Shown here in pieces: positions 1 through 4,945 of a stretch of 5,263 nucleotides of DNA. Source of the DNA: Opitutaceae bacterium (GTDB lineage Bacteria; Verrucomicrobiota; Verrucomicrobiia; Opitutales; Opitutaceae); the NCBI GenBank assembly GCA_031254955.1, contig JAIRTK010000190.1, positions 1 through 5,263 on the forward strand, written 5' to 3'. Position 1 is the stretch's first letter. Each line of letters starts with the position of its first letter. The translations under genes were made by a program, and so were the position numbers. The notes beneath the pieces were generated by a model. It was not told the DNA's origin, searched no databases, and worked only from the letters and a program-made list of their open reading frames with translations.

Positions 1-50
1 AAATTTTTTTGAAAGGTGTGGCGGGATGGTTGCACGGCGAGGGCGCGGCG

Positions 51-107
51 GAGTGCATGGCGACGGAGTGCACGGCGGGGTGCGCGGCGAGTGCACGGCG
101 GGGTGCG
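51..107. repeat. Minisatellite-like GC-rich direct repeat
   Basis: A 19-bp unit, GAGTGCACGGCGGGGTGCG, occurs perfectly at 66-84 and 89-107 (period 23), with a degenerate copy beginning GAGTGCATGGCG at 51. Short ORFs cross the region in several frames, but they are Arg/Gly/Ala-rich low complexity, resemble no family I know and have no ribosome binding site. I see no gene in 1-291; this is repetitive spacer DNA to the left of the transposase relic. Confidence 0.6.
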
Positions 108-291
108 ACAAGGCGGAGCACAGCGAGGGCACGGCGGCGGAGCGCCACGGATTGACAATCCATGCCACGCCGGCGGCTTCTCGGACTTCGACGACTTCCC
201 GGCCACCGGCGACGGACAGCCATGCCGCAGGGTGCACTTCACTTCAACCCAATGCCCGCACTACACGACAAAAGAGAGAAAGGATTTGAAA

Positions 292-824
292 ATGACGGAA
301 CAGGGCAAGAGATTGGGTGTGATAAAAATACAACATCCGGGCAATTTCATGCGGCCAAGTTGGTCCATCAAATCGCGAATACGCCTGGAAGCAAACTTGC
401 ATGGCACAAGGCGCGGCTGGATTGCTTTGCGCTGCTGGTGGGGGCGGTGCTGGTGCGGCGCACGGTCAATCTGCCCCTGCTCAGCGCCTGTTCGCATCGC
501 GGCATGACGAGGTCGGCCTACCGGTGTTTCCAGCGGTTCTTGGGCGGTTTTGCGCTGTCCGCGCTGGAGGTGGGGCGGTTTATCCTAGGGTGCCGGTTCC
601 GGCGCCAAGAGGGTTTTGTCCCGGTGATGGCTCGCAGTATCTGGCAGTTGGGCCGCACGCTTATCAATCTGCTTTTTGTCGGCGTGGTGCTCGGCGGGAT
701 GAGTCTGCCGATAACATGGAGCGCGCCGCACAAGCGCACCAAGACGGATTGTTTGGGCCTCCCGGCACGGATACGTTTATTAACTGAGATTACGCGCTGC
801 CTCGGTCGTAGCGCAGACTTGTAA
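292..824 (+). pseudogene. Degraded IS4-family-type transposase, N-terminal fragment
   Basis: This is the relic of a DDE transposase. The likely original start is the ATG at 292, preceded by AAAGGA at good spacing. The reading begins in frame 1 (MTEQGKRLGVIK...) but the recognisable protein continues in frame 3 from about 342 (QFHAAKLVHQIANTPGSKLAWHK), so a frameshift lies near 320-342. The segments LDCFALLVGAVL, RSAYRCFQRFLGGFALS and then VMARSIWQLGRTLINLLFVG match the N-terminal layout of IS4-type transposases, where the last segment normally reads D-R-T-x-W, with Asp as the first catalytic residue. Here that Asp is Ala. Similarity fades around 790 and the frame closes at 824. About 170 residues remain of a family usually 370-480 long; the later catalytic residues and the YREK region are missing. 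It is dead on three counts. The family call is from memory of motifs. Confidence 0.7.
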
Positions 825-921
825 CGCAGACACCCAAGTCTGCTTCGTGCCACGCACGCGTTGCATGCTCAGCGGGTTGGGTTCCGAATGAAGCGAGAGG
901 CCTGAAAACCTGCGCTACGAC
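805..921. repeat. Palindromic intergenic element (REP/MITE-like)
   Basis: A perfect 12-bp inverted repeat, GTCGTAGCGCAG at 805-816 and CTGCGCTACGAC at 910-921, brackets this interval. Nested in its left end is a second hairpin: GCAGACTTG at 813-821 pairs with CAAGTCTGC at 835-843 (9 bp, 13-nt loop). It lies between the transposase relic and the 3' end of the lipoprotein gene on the minus strand. The form suggests a multicopy palindromic spacer element. No U-run follows the hairpins, so I do not call it a terminator. Confidence 0.6.
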
Positions 922-935
922 GGCTGCGCGCAACC

Positions 936-1433
936 TCAGTTACTGATTGGCTGCCGGGGCGGAGGCGCGGACATGGACGCGGCTCGGGCCAGGTGTTTGT
1001 AGAACACGTCATAGAGCGGGCTTTCGGCGAGGGGCTGCTTGCTGCCCATGCCTTCACGCGAGTTGAAGGCGTCTTGGCGGATGTCGGTAAAGAGGGTCTC
1101 GACGTTCGCGCCGCCTTCAAGGGTGGGGCTGATGCGGATGGCGATGGCAACCTGCCGCGGGGATTGCTGCGGCGTGCCGGAACCGAGCATTTCGCTGATG
1201 GCTTCGATCCGGCCTTGGGCGGCACCGCCGCCGGTTTGCCGGTAGCCCATTTGTCTCAGGGCGGCAAGCGAGGCGTCGTAGGCTTGGCGTTGGTCGATGT
1301 CCGCGAAGGTCCGGGCTTGGTAGGTCGGGTTGATTTGCTGCTTGAGGTTGACGATGTGGGAGTGGCAGCCGGCGCCGGCGCCGGCGAGCGCGAGGAGCGT
1401 GGCGAGCGCGAGAAAGGGCGAGAGGTGGTTCAT
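936..1433 (-). CDS. Hypothetical small lipoprotein
   Basis: This is a 165-residue protein of unknown function. The N-terminus (MNHLSPFLALATLLALAGAG) is a hydrophobic signal sequence ending in AGAGC with Cys at residue 23. It reads as a lipoprotein signal, although Gly at -3 makes the lipobox non-canonical. Residues 24-50 are polar and start the mature chain. Residues 51-120 (YDASLAALRQMGYRQT, GGGAAQGRIEAIS, then VAIAIRISPTLEGG and VETLFTDIR) follow the helix/strand pattern of small envelope lipoproteins with a helix, then GY, then a Gly-Ile strand. I cannot name a family. The tail (SAPPPRQPISN) is disordered. The start at 1433 is chosen because it gives the complete signal peptide. No Shine-Dalgarno is visible and the upstream DNA is tandem repeat. 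It appears monocistronic, with a repeat element downstream. Confidence 0.75.
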   Translation of the reverse strand: MNHLSPFLALATLLALAGAGAGCHSHIVNLKQQINPTYQARTFADIDQRQAYDASLAALRQMGYRQTGGGAAQGRIEAISEMLGSGTPQQSPRQVAIAIRISPTLEGGANVETLFTDIRQDAFNSREGMGSKQPLAESPLYDVFYKHLARAASMSAPPPRQPISN

Positions 1434-1438
1434 GAGAA

Positions 1439-1512
1439 TGCGGATGCAAAGAGAGGGATGCGGAGTGAAGGATGCGGAGTGAGGATTGCGGATTGAAGGA
1501 TGGGCGGATGCA
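1439..1512. repeat. Degenerate ~14-bp tandem repeat upstream of the lipoprotein gene
   Basis: The unit GGATGCGGAGTGA occurs at 1456-1468 and 1470-1482 (period 14), followed by the variant GGATTGCGGATTGA at 1483-1496 and further GGATG-type pieces on both sides. It sits directly 5' of the minus-strand lipoprotein start codon, so it forms the leader of that transcript. Copy number could vary between strains. No binding site is recognised in it. Confidence 0.55.
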
Positions 1513-1550
1513 AGCGTAAGGAATTATCCTTTGTTTAAATTCCTCTCTTT

Positions 1551-1648
1551 TTAACCACGGAGGCACGAAGGACACGGAGTTTGGAGGGCGTTTTTTCAGG
1601 ATGAAATGCTCTTTCATGGCTCCGTGTTTTTTGTGTCTCCGTGGTTAA
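1551..1648. repeat. Long inverted repeat, 29-nt arms (MITE/REP-like)
   Basis: The left arm at 1551-1579 (begins TTAACCACGGAGGCAC, ends GACACGGAG) and the right arm at 1620-1648 (begins CTCCGTG, ends CTCCGTGGTTAA) are inverted copies matching at 25 of 29 positions. All four differences place a G in the left arm opposite a T in the right arm, so plus-strand RNA could pair along the full 29 bp using G-U wobbles. Inside the 40-nt loop a second perfect hairpin exists: ATGAAA at 1601-1606 with TTTCAT at 1612-1617. Elements built on AACCACGGAGxxACACGGAG are familiar from spacers of several large bacterial genomes. No coding sequence is present. Confidence 0.75.
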
Positions 1649-1737
1649 TTTCTTCTTTCCGCTCATTCAAAAGAGCTAGGTTTTAATCGGAGGTTTTAAT
1701 CAGGGACAAATCAGGGATAGGCTCTTGGCAGGAAGGC

Positions 1738-1815
1738 GGGAATGGGAGGGTGGTGGCGGGAGGCGGGAATGGGAGACGGGAAGACGGGAGGCGGGAGGGC
1801 GGGAGGGGGGCGGGG
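1738..1815 (+). repeat. G-tract block, potential G-quadruplexes
   Basis: About thirteen runs of three or more G occur within 78 bases on the plus strand, separated by short AGGC, AAT or AGAC linkers, including G6 at 1805-1810 and G4 at 1812-1815. Units such as GGCGGGAATGGGAG are repeated. It begins 6 bp beyond the stop codon of the minus-strand gene at 1821. The G-rich strand is the template and the nascent RNA is C-rich and G-poor, which could favour a polymerase block or Rho-dependent termination. That role is inference. Confidence 0.45.
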
Positions 1816-1820
1816 CTTAC

Positions 1821-2267
1821 TTATTTCAATCCGAAGGGGTGCGTGTGTTCGTGCCGGGCGAGTTTAGGAACGACAAGGGCGAGGTAGCGGCGGCCTTGCC
1901 CGGGCGACATCGCGGCGGCGACGGATTCGAGGTGCCGCATGGTGGCGGCGTTGCATTCGCGGACGAGTTCGGCCCACTGCGCGCGCGCGGCTTCGCCGTC
2001 GGGCGAGTTGTTTTCCAGCGTGGCGAGCCGGGCGCGGATTTCGTTGATGCGGCGGCAGTGCTCCGCGCAAACCGGCGCGTAGTCGGCTTCGAGTTTTCGG
2101 ATGACGGCGACTTGCTCCGGGGTGAGCGCAAACTCGTCGGCCAGCCAGCGCATTTCGTCGCCGGACGGGTTGCTGACGCGAAACGCCCGCGTGGCGAAAA
2201 ACGCGGCCAGCCCGCTGGCGATGGCGAGCAGGATGAGGATGATGGCGCGGCGGTTTTTCATGAGCAA
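1821..2267 (-). CDS. Spy/CpxP-like periplasmic heavy-metal sensor-type protein
   Basis: This 148-residue envelope protein has an N-terminal hydrophobic segment at residues 8-27 (AIILILLAIASGLAAFFATR), either a signal anchor or an uncleaved signal. The rest is helical. LTPEQ at 48-52 and SPGQ at 121-124 resemble the two LTxxQ motifs of the Spy/CpxP/heavy-metal-resistance group. A CxxHC motif (C67, H70, C71), C105 and the terminal HEHTHP (139-144) could bind metal. In this superfamily members act as periplasmic chaperones or metal sensors; which applies here cannot be told. The start could be M1 or M3 (ATGCTCATGAAA); neither has a Shine-Dalgarno sequence. It lies 110 bp downstream of the membrane protein gene at 2378-2716 and is probably co-transcribed with it. 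Confidence 0.75.
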   Translation of the reverse strand: MLMKNRRAIILILLAIASGLAAFFATRAFRVSNPSGDEMRWLADEFALTPEQVAVIRKLEADYAPVCAEHCRRINEIRARLATLENNSPDGEAARAQWAELVRECNAATMRHLESVAAAMSPGQGRRYLALVVPKLARHEHTHPFGLK

Positions 2268-2377
2268 TGCGTGGAGGAGCGGGAGGAACTATCGGAATGC
2301 GAGGACGGCGTGGCGGCGAAGGCGGCGTGGTGGCGAAGACGGTGCGGTGGCGAGGTGACGCAGATAGCGCGGTGGCT
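2268..2377. other. Low-complexity spacer between two co-oriented genes
   Basis: This 110-bp spacer is purine-rich on the plus strand and built of degenerate GGCGTGGCGGCGAAG-type units. No start codon with a ribosome site, terminator or promoter was found in it. It could be a decayed overlap region; the flanking genes probably share a transcript. Confidence 0.4.
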
Positions 2378-2716
2378 CTAATGCCCGGCGCGGGTGCCGG
2401 CGGGCGCCATCTGGAGCGGGTCGATGGTGCGGGCGTAGGCGGCGGCCATGCGCTCGGTTTTCGTCGCGTGGTTGTAGGCGAGCGCCGCGCTGCCGCCGGC
2501 CAGCGCGGAGGCGATTACGAGGAAACAGGCCGCCAGCGGCGAGGCGAACAGGCGGGGCAGCCACGCGAACGCGGCACGGGCTTCGGCGCGGGGGCCGAGG
2601 CGCCGCCACACGCCGGCGGCAAATGCCTCGTCGCCGATGCGCGCCGGCGTCGTCCGCCAGCTTTGCAACAGGCGGGAGAGCGGGTCCGGGTCGTGCGGGT
2701 CGCGCGGTGGGTTCAT
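2378..2716 (-). CDS. Small single-pass membrane protein, anti-sigma-factor-like context
   Basis: This is a 112-residue protein. Residues 1-40 are soluble and begin MNPPRDPHDPDPLSRLLQSW, followed by RIGDEAFAAGVWRRL. One membrane helix spans about 57-80 (FASPLAACFLVIASALAGGS). A short tail contains YARTIDPLQM. A short N-terminal domain, one helix and a tail with a Y...IDP signature fit the middle gene of verrucomicrobial sets comprising ECF sigma factor, membrane protein and heavy-metal-sensor protein, where a regulatory or anti-sigma role is suspected; this is from memory and not proven. The ATG at 2716 is preferred over the open frame that extends upstream to 2998, because the upstream part is low-complexity and covers the terminator and leader ORF on the other strand. 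No sigma factor gene precedes it here. Confidence 0.65.
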   Translation of the reverse strand: MNPPRDPHDPDPLSRLLQSWRTTPARIGDEAFAAGVWRRLGPRAEARAAFAWLPRLFASPLAACFLVIASALAGGSAALAYNHATKTERMAAAYARTIDPLQMAPAGTRAGH

Positions 2717-2736
2717 GCGTGGTGATACGGCGCAGT

Positions 2737-2765
2737 TTGGTGAAACCCTCGAAAATTCATAAAAC
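2737..2765 (+). promoter_or_regulatory. Weak candidate promoter for the leader transcript
   Basis: TTGGTG at 2737-2742 and TAAAAC at 2760-2765, 17 bp apart, in the only AT-rich part of the divergent spacer. They match 3/6 and 4/6 of the sigma-70 consensus. Initiation near 2772 would leave about 38 nt before the leader start. The match is poor and this is only a proposal. Confidence 0.2.
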
Positions 2766-2792
2766 AAACTTGCATCGGAGGCGCTGGCGCGC

Positions 2793-2813
2793 ATGGATGG
2801 CGGCGATTTATGA
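2793..2813 (+). CDS. Six-codon ORF overlapping the leader start (ATGA)
   Basis: ATG at 2793 encodes M-D-G-G-D-L and stops at 2811-2813, so that its TGA overlaps the leader ATG at 2810 as ATGA. A good Shine-Dalgarno, GGAGG at 2777-2781, lies 11 nt before this start, whereas the leader ATG itself has only GGCGG nearby. It could deliver ribosomes to the leader by termination-reinitiation. It is very short and may be chance. Confidence 0.2.
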   Translation: MDGGDL

Positions 2814-2902
2814 ATGCCACCGCCTTTTATGCCAGACTTGTCGTGCCCGCGCTGACCTATGCGCGCGGCTGGTGGTGGCGCCGGACGGCTTGGCGATGGT
2901 GA
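2810..2902 (+). CDS. Candidate tryptophan leader peptide (trpL-like)
   Basis: This 30-codon ORF has the first part MNATAFYARLVVPALTYAR and ends GWWWRRTAWRW, then TGA. Trp is at codons 21, 22, 23, 28 and 30. The arrangement of a hydrophobic start followed by basic residue-Gly-Trp run-Arg closely resembles the enterobacterial trpL peptide (…KGWWRTS) and the WWW leader peptides of rhizobia. A strong 1:2 hairpin starts at the last base of the third Trp codon and a rho-independent terminator begins 58 nt past the stop, close to the E. coli trp spacing. The proposed role is to sense charged tRNA-Trp through ribosome stalling. TGG triplets are common in GC-rich DNA, so the Trp run alone would not convince; the RNA structure does most of the work. 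Alternatives are a stand-alone small RNA/peptide or a modified-peptide precursor. Confidence 0.6.
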   Translation: MNATAFYARLVVPALTYARGWWWRRTAWRW

Positions 2903-2990
2903 CGCGCATGTGCGTCCGGTGCGAGCGCCCGCGAGTGTCGCTCCCCGCAAACCAGCCAAGCCCGGCCCTTTTTCGAGCGCCGGGTTTTTT
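2870..2990 (+). promoter_or_regulatory. Trp-codon attenuator with mutually exclusive hairpins
   Basis: Region 1 (2878-2887, GCGCCGGACG) pairs with region 2 (2913-2922, CGTCCGGTGC) over 10 bp with one G-U; it begins at the last base of Trp codon 23. Region 2 (2916-2922, CCGGTGC) can instead pair with 2977-2983 (GCGCCGG), the 3' arm of the terminator, which prevents termination. The terminator itself is 2961-2966 with 2979-2984. A further 8-bp perfect pairing, 2887-2894 (GGCTTGGC) with 2955-2962 (GCCAAGCC), joins Trp codon 28 to the foot of the terminator. Stalling at the WWW codons would bury region 1, free region 2 and allow read-through; a ribosome reaching the stop would let the terminator form. 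In contrast to E. coli, the antiterminator captures the descending rather than the ascending arm. All pairings were found by eye. Confidence 0.55.
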
Positions 2991-2993
2991 GTT
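2961..2993 (+). terminator. Rho-independent terminator (attenuator)
   Basis: CCCGGC at 2961-2966 pairs with GCCGGG at 2979-2984 across a 12-nt loop, and is followed directly by T6, G, T3 (2985-2994). The stem is short but all G-C. The only plus-strand transcription unit ahead of it is the 30-codon Trp-rich ORF, and 120 nt further on begins the methyltransferase gene. It therefore ends a short leader RNA of roughly 220 nt. Confidence 0.75.
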
Positions 2994-3110
2994 TCCACGA
3001 TGCAAAATCACCCGCGGTGGAAACGGGCGCGCCTCCCGGAGCGTCTTGATTTCCAACAAAAACCGCCCCCGTCACCGCCTCCCTGTCACGAGGCAAATCC
3101 CGTCACCATC

Positions 3111-3845
3111 ATGAGCCTTCTTCTTTCATCCGATCTCTTCACCAGTCATGCCGGGGCCGAGCACCATTCGGTTCCGTTTTTCGGGCGCGCGCTTGAGGAA
3201 TACGCGCAATTTTTCTCCCTCGACCCGGCCGCCGACCTGCGCGGGCGCGCCGTGCTGGACGTGGCCGCCGGGCCGTCGTCGTTCACCGCCGAGGCGTGCG
3301 CGCTGGGTTGCGACGCGGTGGCGGTCGATCCGCTTTACGGGCGTTCCGCGGACGCGCTGGCGACGTATGTCGCGATTGATTATCGCGAGGAGTTTGCCCG
3401 GTTGCGGGCGCGTCCGGGGCTGGCGCGTTTCCGGGCGTTTGCGTCGGTCAATGAGGCCGAGGCGCGGCGGCGGGCGGCGGCGGCGCGGTTCCTGCACGAT
3501 TACGCGGAGCGGTTTGTGCTCGGGCGTTATGTGGGCGCGGAATTGCCGGAGCTGCCGTTTGCGGACGGGGCGTTTGACCTGGTGCTGTGCGCGCATTTCC
3601 TGTTTCAACACGGGACGCGTTTCGATTTTGCGTTTCACGTGGCGGCGTGCCGCGAACTGGCGCGCGTGAGCCGGGGCGAGGCGCGCGTGCATCCCGTGTC
3701 CGGGCCGGGCGGGAAGCCGTATCCGAAGCTTGGGGACTTGCTCGATGAACTCGCGCGCTTGGGCGTGGCGGGCGAGTTGCGCGAGTCGGGCGACAGTCTC
3801 GCGACCGGCGAGGATGCGATGCTCGTGCTGCGGCGCGCGGAGTGA
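3111..3845 (+). CDS. Class I SAM-dependent methyltransferase
   Basis: This 244-residue protein has a Rossmann-fold methyltransferase core. Motif I is VLDVAAGPSSFTAEA at 48-62, the AdoMet-binding glycine loop in its A-x-G-P form. The acidic end of strand 2 is AVDPLYG at 71-77. Motif IV-V is LPFADGAFDLVLCAHFLFQHG at 148-168. A conserved tail comprises HVAACRELARVSRGEARVHP and PGGKPYPKL. Residues 1-47 form an N-terminal cap, and the 80-145 insertion contains a charged Ala/Arg helix. The substrate is not recognisable; members of this group are annotated only as methyltransferases. The ATG at 3111 is chosen because it precedes the conserved MSLLLSSDLF start and lies after the terminator; the frame is open upstream to 2859, but that part overlaps the attenuator. 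Codons are strongly GC3-biased. The stop codon lies inside a 14-bp repeated sequence. Confidence 0.85.
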   Translation: MSLLLSSDLFTSHAGAEHHSVPFFGRALEEYAQFFSLDPAADLRGRAVLDVAAGPSSFTAEACALGCDAVAVDPLYGRSADALATYVAIDYREEFARLRARPGLARFRAFASVNEAEARRRAAAARFLHDYAERFVLGRYVGAELPELPFADGAFDLVLCAHFLFQHGTRFDFAFHVAACRELARVSRGEARVHPVSGPGGKPYPKLGDLLDELARLGVAGELRESGDSLATGEDAMLVLRRAE

Positions 3846-3955
3846 CTTGCCCGGTTATCAGGCAGGCGCGCGAGGGCGAGCCTGCCGCGCGCGGAGTGAC
3901 GGCGTCGAGGGCGGCGCGGCCTGACGCGAGGTCAGGCACTACGAAGCACTACGAA
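3833..3955. repeat. Repeat-hairpin cluster at the methyltransferase 3' end
   Basis: A 14-bp direct repeat, GCGCGCGGAGTGAC, occurs at 3833-3846 (containing the methyltransferase stop codon) and 3887-3900. Between the copies is a 7-bp hairpin, GGCAGGC 3861-3867 with GCCTGCC 3880-3886. After them comes another, GCCTGAC 3919-3925 with GTCAGGC 3931-3937 (5-nt loop), then the tandem 10-mer GCACTACGAA at 3936-3945 and 3946-3955. It looks like a mobile palindromic spacer element. The second hairpin might end transcription, but only four T follow, well downstream. Confidence 0.5.
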
Positions 3956-4102
3956 GTTTTCCTTGGGTGTTCCTGCCGCGCGCGTCACCCGCGCTCAACC
4001 GCCGCCAGCTCTCCTCCGGGACTGGAAACAAGTGATTGTTACGCTGACAGTTTCGCGCAGGATATCCTTGAGCATTCTGCGCGCTTTCCGCAGATTCGGG
4101 CC
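3846..4102. other. 257-bp spacer between methyltransferase and LysM genes
   Basis: Apart from the repeat cluster in its left half, this spacer has an AT-richer right half (about 4028-4070) with TTGTTA at 4036-4041 and a perfect 10-bp palindrome AGGATATCCT near 4061-4070. These might belong to a promoter for the LysM/radical SAM pair, but the -35/-10 spacing is wrong for a standard site. The open reading frame crossing it from 3842 is low-complexity and not a convincing gene. Confidence 0.35.
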
Positions 4103-4945
4103 ATGCTCGCTGCCATTGCGTATATCCTCTTGCTTTTGGTTTTTGCCGTCGTGGTGGTGACGCTCCTTGCATTTGCCGCGCGCGCCGGCGCAAAAACCAA
4201 CGACACGCCGACCCAAGTCGGGCCACGGGTGATCGCCGCGCCGCTTCCACCGGCCAAAGCTCTTTCCGGTTTCAGCCGGGAAAAGCTCCGTGAAATGCTC
4301 ACGCGCATAGAAAGCGAACCCGCTCCGGGAAAAAAATGGGAGGCGATGTGCTACGCACCGGCCGTGCCACCGAACCGCGCCGAATACCTCTGCCGTCAAT
4401 GCGGACAAAAAACACTCTACGCCAGCGCGAAAGAAAACCGGGATTCCGCCGTTGTTTTTGTCTCGTGGAAATTGACGACGATGCGCCGGCTGGTCTCGGA
4501 AATTCAAAAATATACAAAGGCGGTGACACTGCTGGAGGATGAGTTTTGCAGCCATTGCAGACGGCCTGTTTCGCCGGACGCGGAAACCTTTGATTCGCCG
4601 CAGGCCCGGCTGCGCATCCGTTTGGACGGGAAAAGGGAAACAATTACGCGGGGAGTGACGGAAGGTGATCTTCGTCTTTTGCTCGGATTTTTTCCCGGCT
4701 CGCTGGAGCAGAAAACGTCCAACGACGGCACCTTTCCGCTCAATGAATCCCTGCCCCGGCTCAGGCAGTTGCTCGGCGAAAGCCCCGGCACGGAAATCAG
4801 GCTCGTGCCGGATGAAAGGGACGGAAGAGACGGGGCGACGGAAACCGGGGCGGAATTCGTCGGCATTGATTTATGTGGTCGTCGCCGGCGATACGGGCAT
4901 GGACATCGCCCGAAAATTTGGCCTGCGTTTCGCCGAACTGCATGA
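4103..4945 (+). CDS. Membrane-anchored protein with two CxxC knuckles; C-terminus frameshifted
   Basis: The frame encodes 280 residues. Residues 1-27 form an N-terminal membrane anchor (MLAAIAYILLLLVFAVVVVT then LLAFAA). A linker is followed by helix SREKLREMLTRIES (58-71), then C97-R-Q-C100 and C149-S-H-C152, 49 residues apart, which suggest a zinc-ribbon-like site. Residues 160-245 are a mixed soluble domain (RLRIRLDGKRETITRGVTEGDLRLLLG, cut here as it matches no family I know). The last ~30 residues (CGRRRRYGHGHRPKIWPAFRRTA) are unlike natural sequence and overlap a perfect LysM domain in frame 3, so the true protein probably continues there through an extra base near 4820-4866. The ATG at 4103 gives the intact anchor; open frame upstream to 3842 crosses repeats. 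No clear Shine-Dalgarno. Confidence 0.65.
   Translation: MLAAIAYILLLLVFAVVVVTLLAFAARAGAKTNDTPTQVGPRVIAAPLPPAKALSGFSREKLREMLTRIESEPAPGKKWEAMCYAPAVPPNRAEYLCRQCGQKTLYASAKENRDSAVVFVSWKLTTMRRLVSEIQKYTKAVTLLEDEFCSHCRRPVSPDAETFDSPQARLRIRLDGKRETITRGVTEGDLRLLLGFFPGSLEQKTSNDGTFPLNESLPRLRQLLGESPGTEIRLVPDERDGRDGATETGAEFVGIDLCGRRRRYGHGHRPKIWPAFRRTA

Larger units (their letters stand above)
1434..1820. other. 387-bp spacer without a gene
   Basis: Between the lipoprotein start and the 3' end of the metal-sensor-like gene there is no credible ORF. The spacer holds, in order: the 14-bp tandem repeats; an AT-rich patch at 1520-1550 that could hold a minus-strand promoter (GATAAT on the minus strand, but no good -35); the long inverted repeat; a duplicated GGTTTTAATC at 1679-1688 and 1692-1701; and a G-tract block. 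It looks like a sink for repeats between two minus-strand units. Confidence 0.6.

Noticed and set aside
51..107. CRISPR-like array
   Set aside because: Repeat units are adjacent or 4 bp apart with no unique spacers.
152..180. TTGACA at 152-157 as a promoter
   Set aside because: A perfect -35 hexamer, but no -10-like sequence lies 15-19 bp downstream; the spacer is GC-rich.
993..1496. Plus-strand 167-residue ORF over the lipoprotein gene
   Set aside because: Gly/Arg/Val-rich mirror of the minus-strand gene, which has a clear signal peptide and sensible composition.
1725..2381. Plus-strand 218-residue ORF beginning MAGRREWEGGGG
   Set aside because: Starts in the G-tract block and is the antisense shadow of the Spy-like gene.
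2717..2998. N-terminal extension of the minus-strand membrane protein up to 2998
   Set aside because: The added residues are Pro/Ala/Arg/Ser-rich, antisense to the leader and terminator, and the recognisable protein begins at 2716.
2797..3114. Cys-containing plus-strand ORF (MAAIYECHRLLCQTCRARAD...) with CxxC pairs
   Set aside because: It overlaps the leader ORF in another frame, runs through the terminator and turns into Arg/Pro-rich low complexity; no ribosome site at good spacing and no family resemblance.
3126..3939. Long Arg/Pro-rich ORFs antisense to the methyltransferase
   Set aside because: Shadows caused by high GC at third positions; the plus frame has all methyltransferase motifs.
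3842..4102. N-terminal extension of the CxxC protein to 3842
   Set aside because: It crosses two hairpins and a tandem repeat and would bury the hydrophobic anchor after 87 low-complexity residues.
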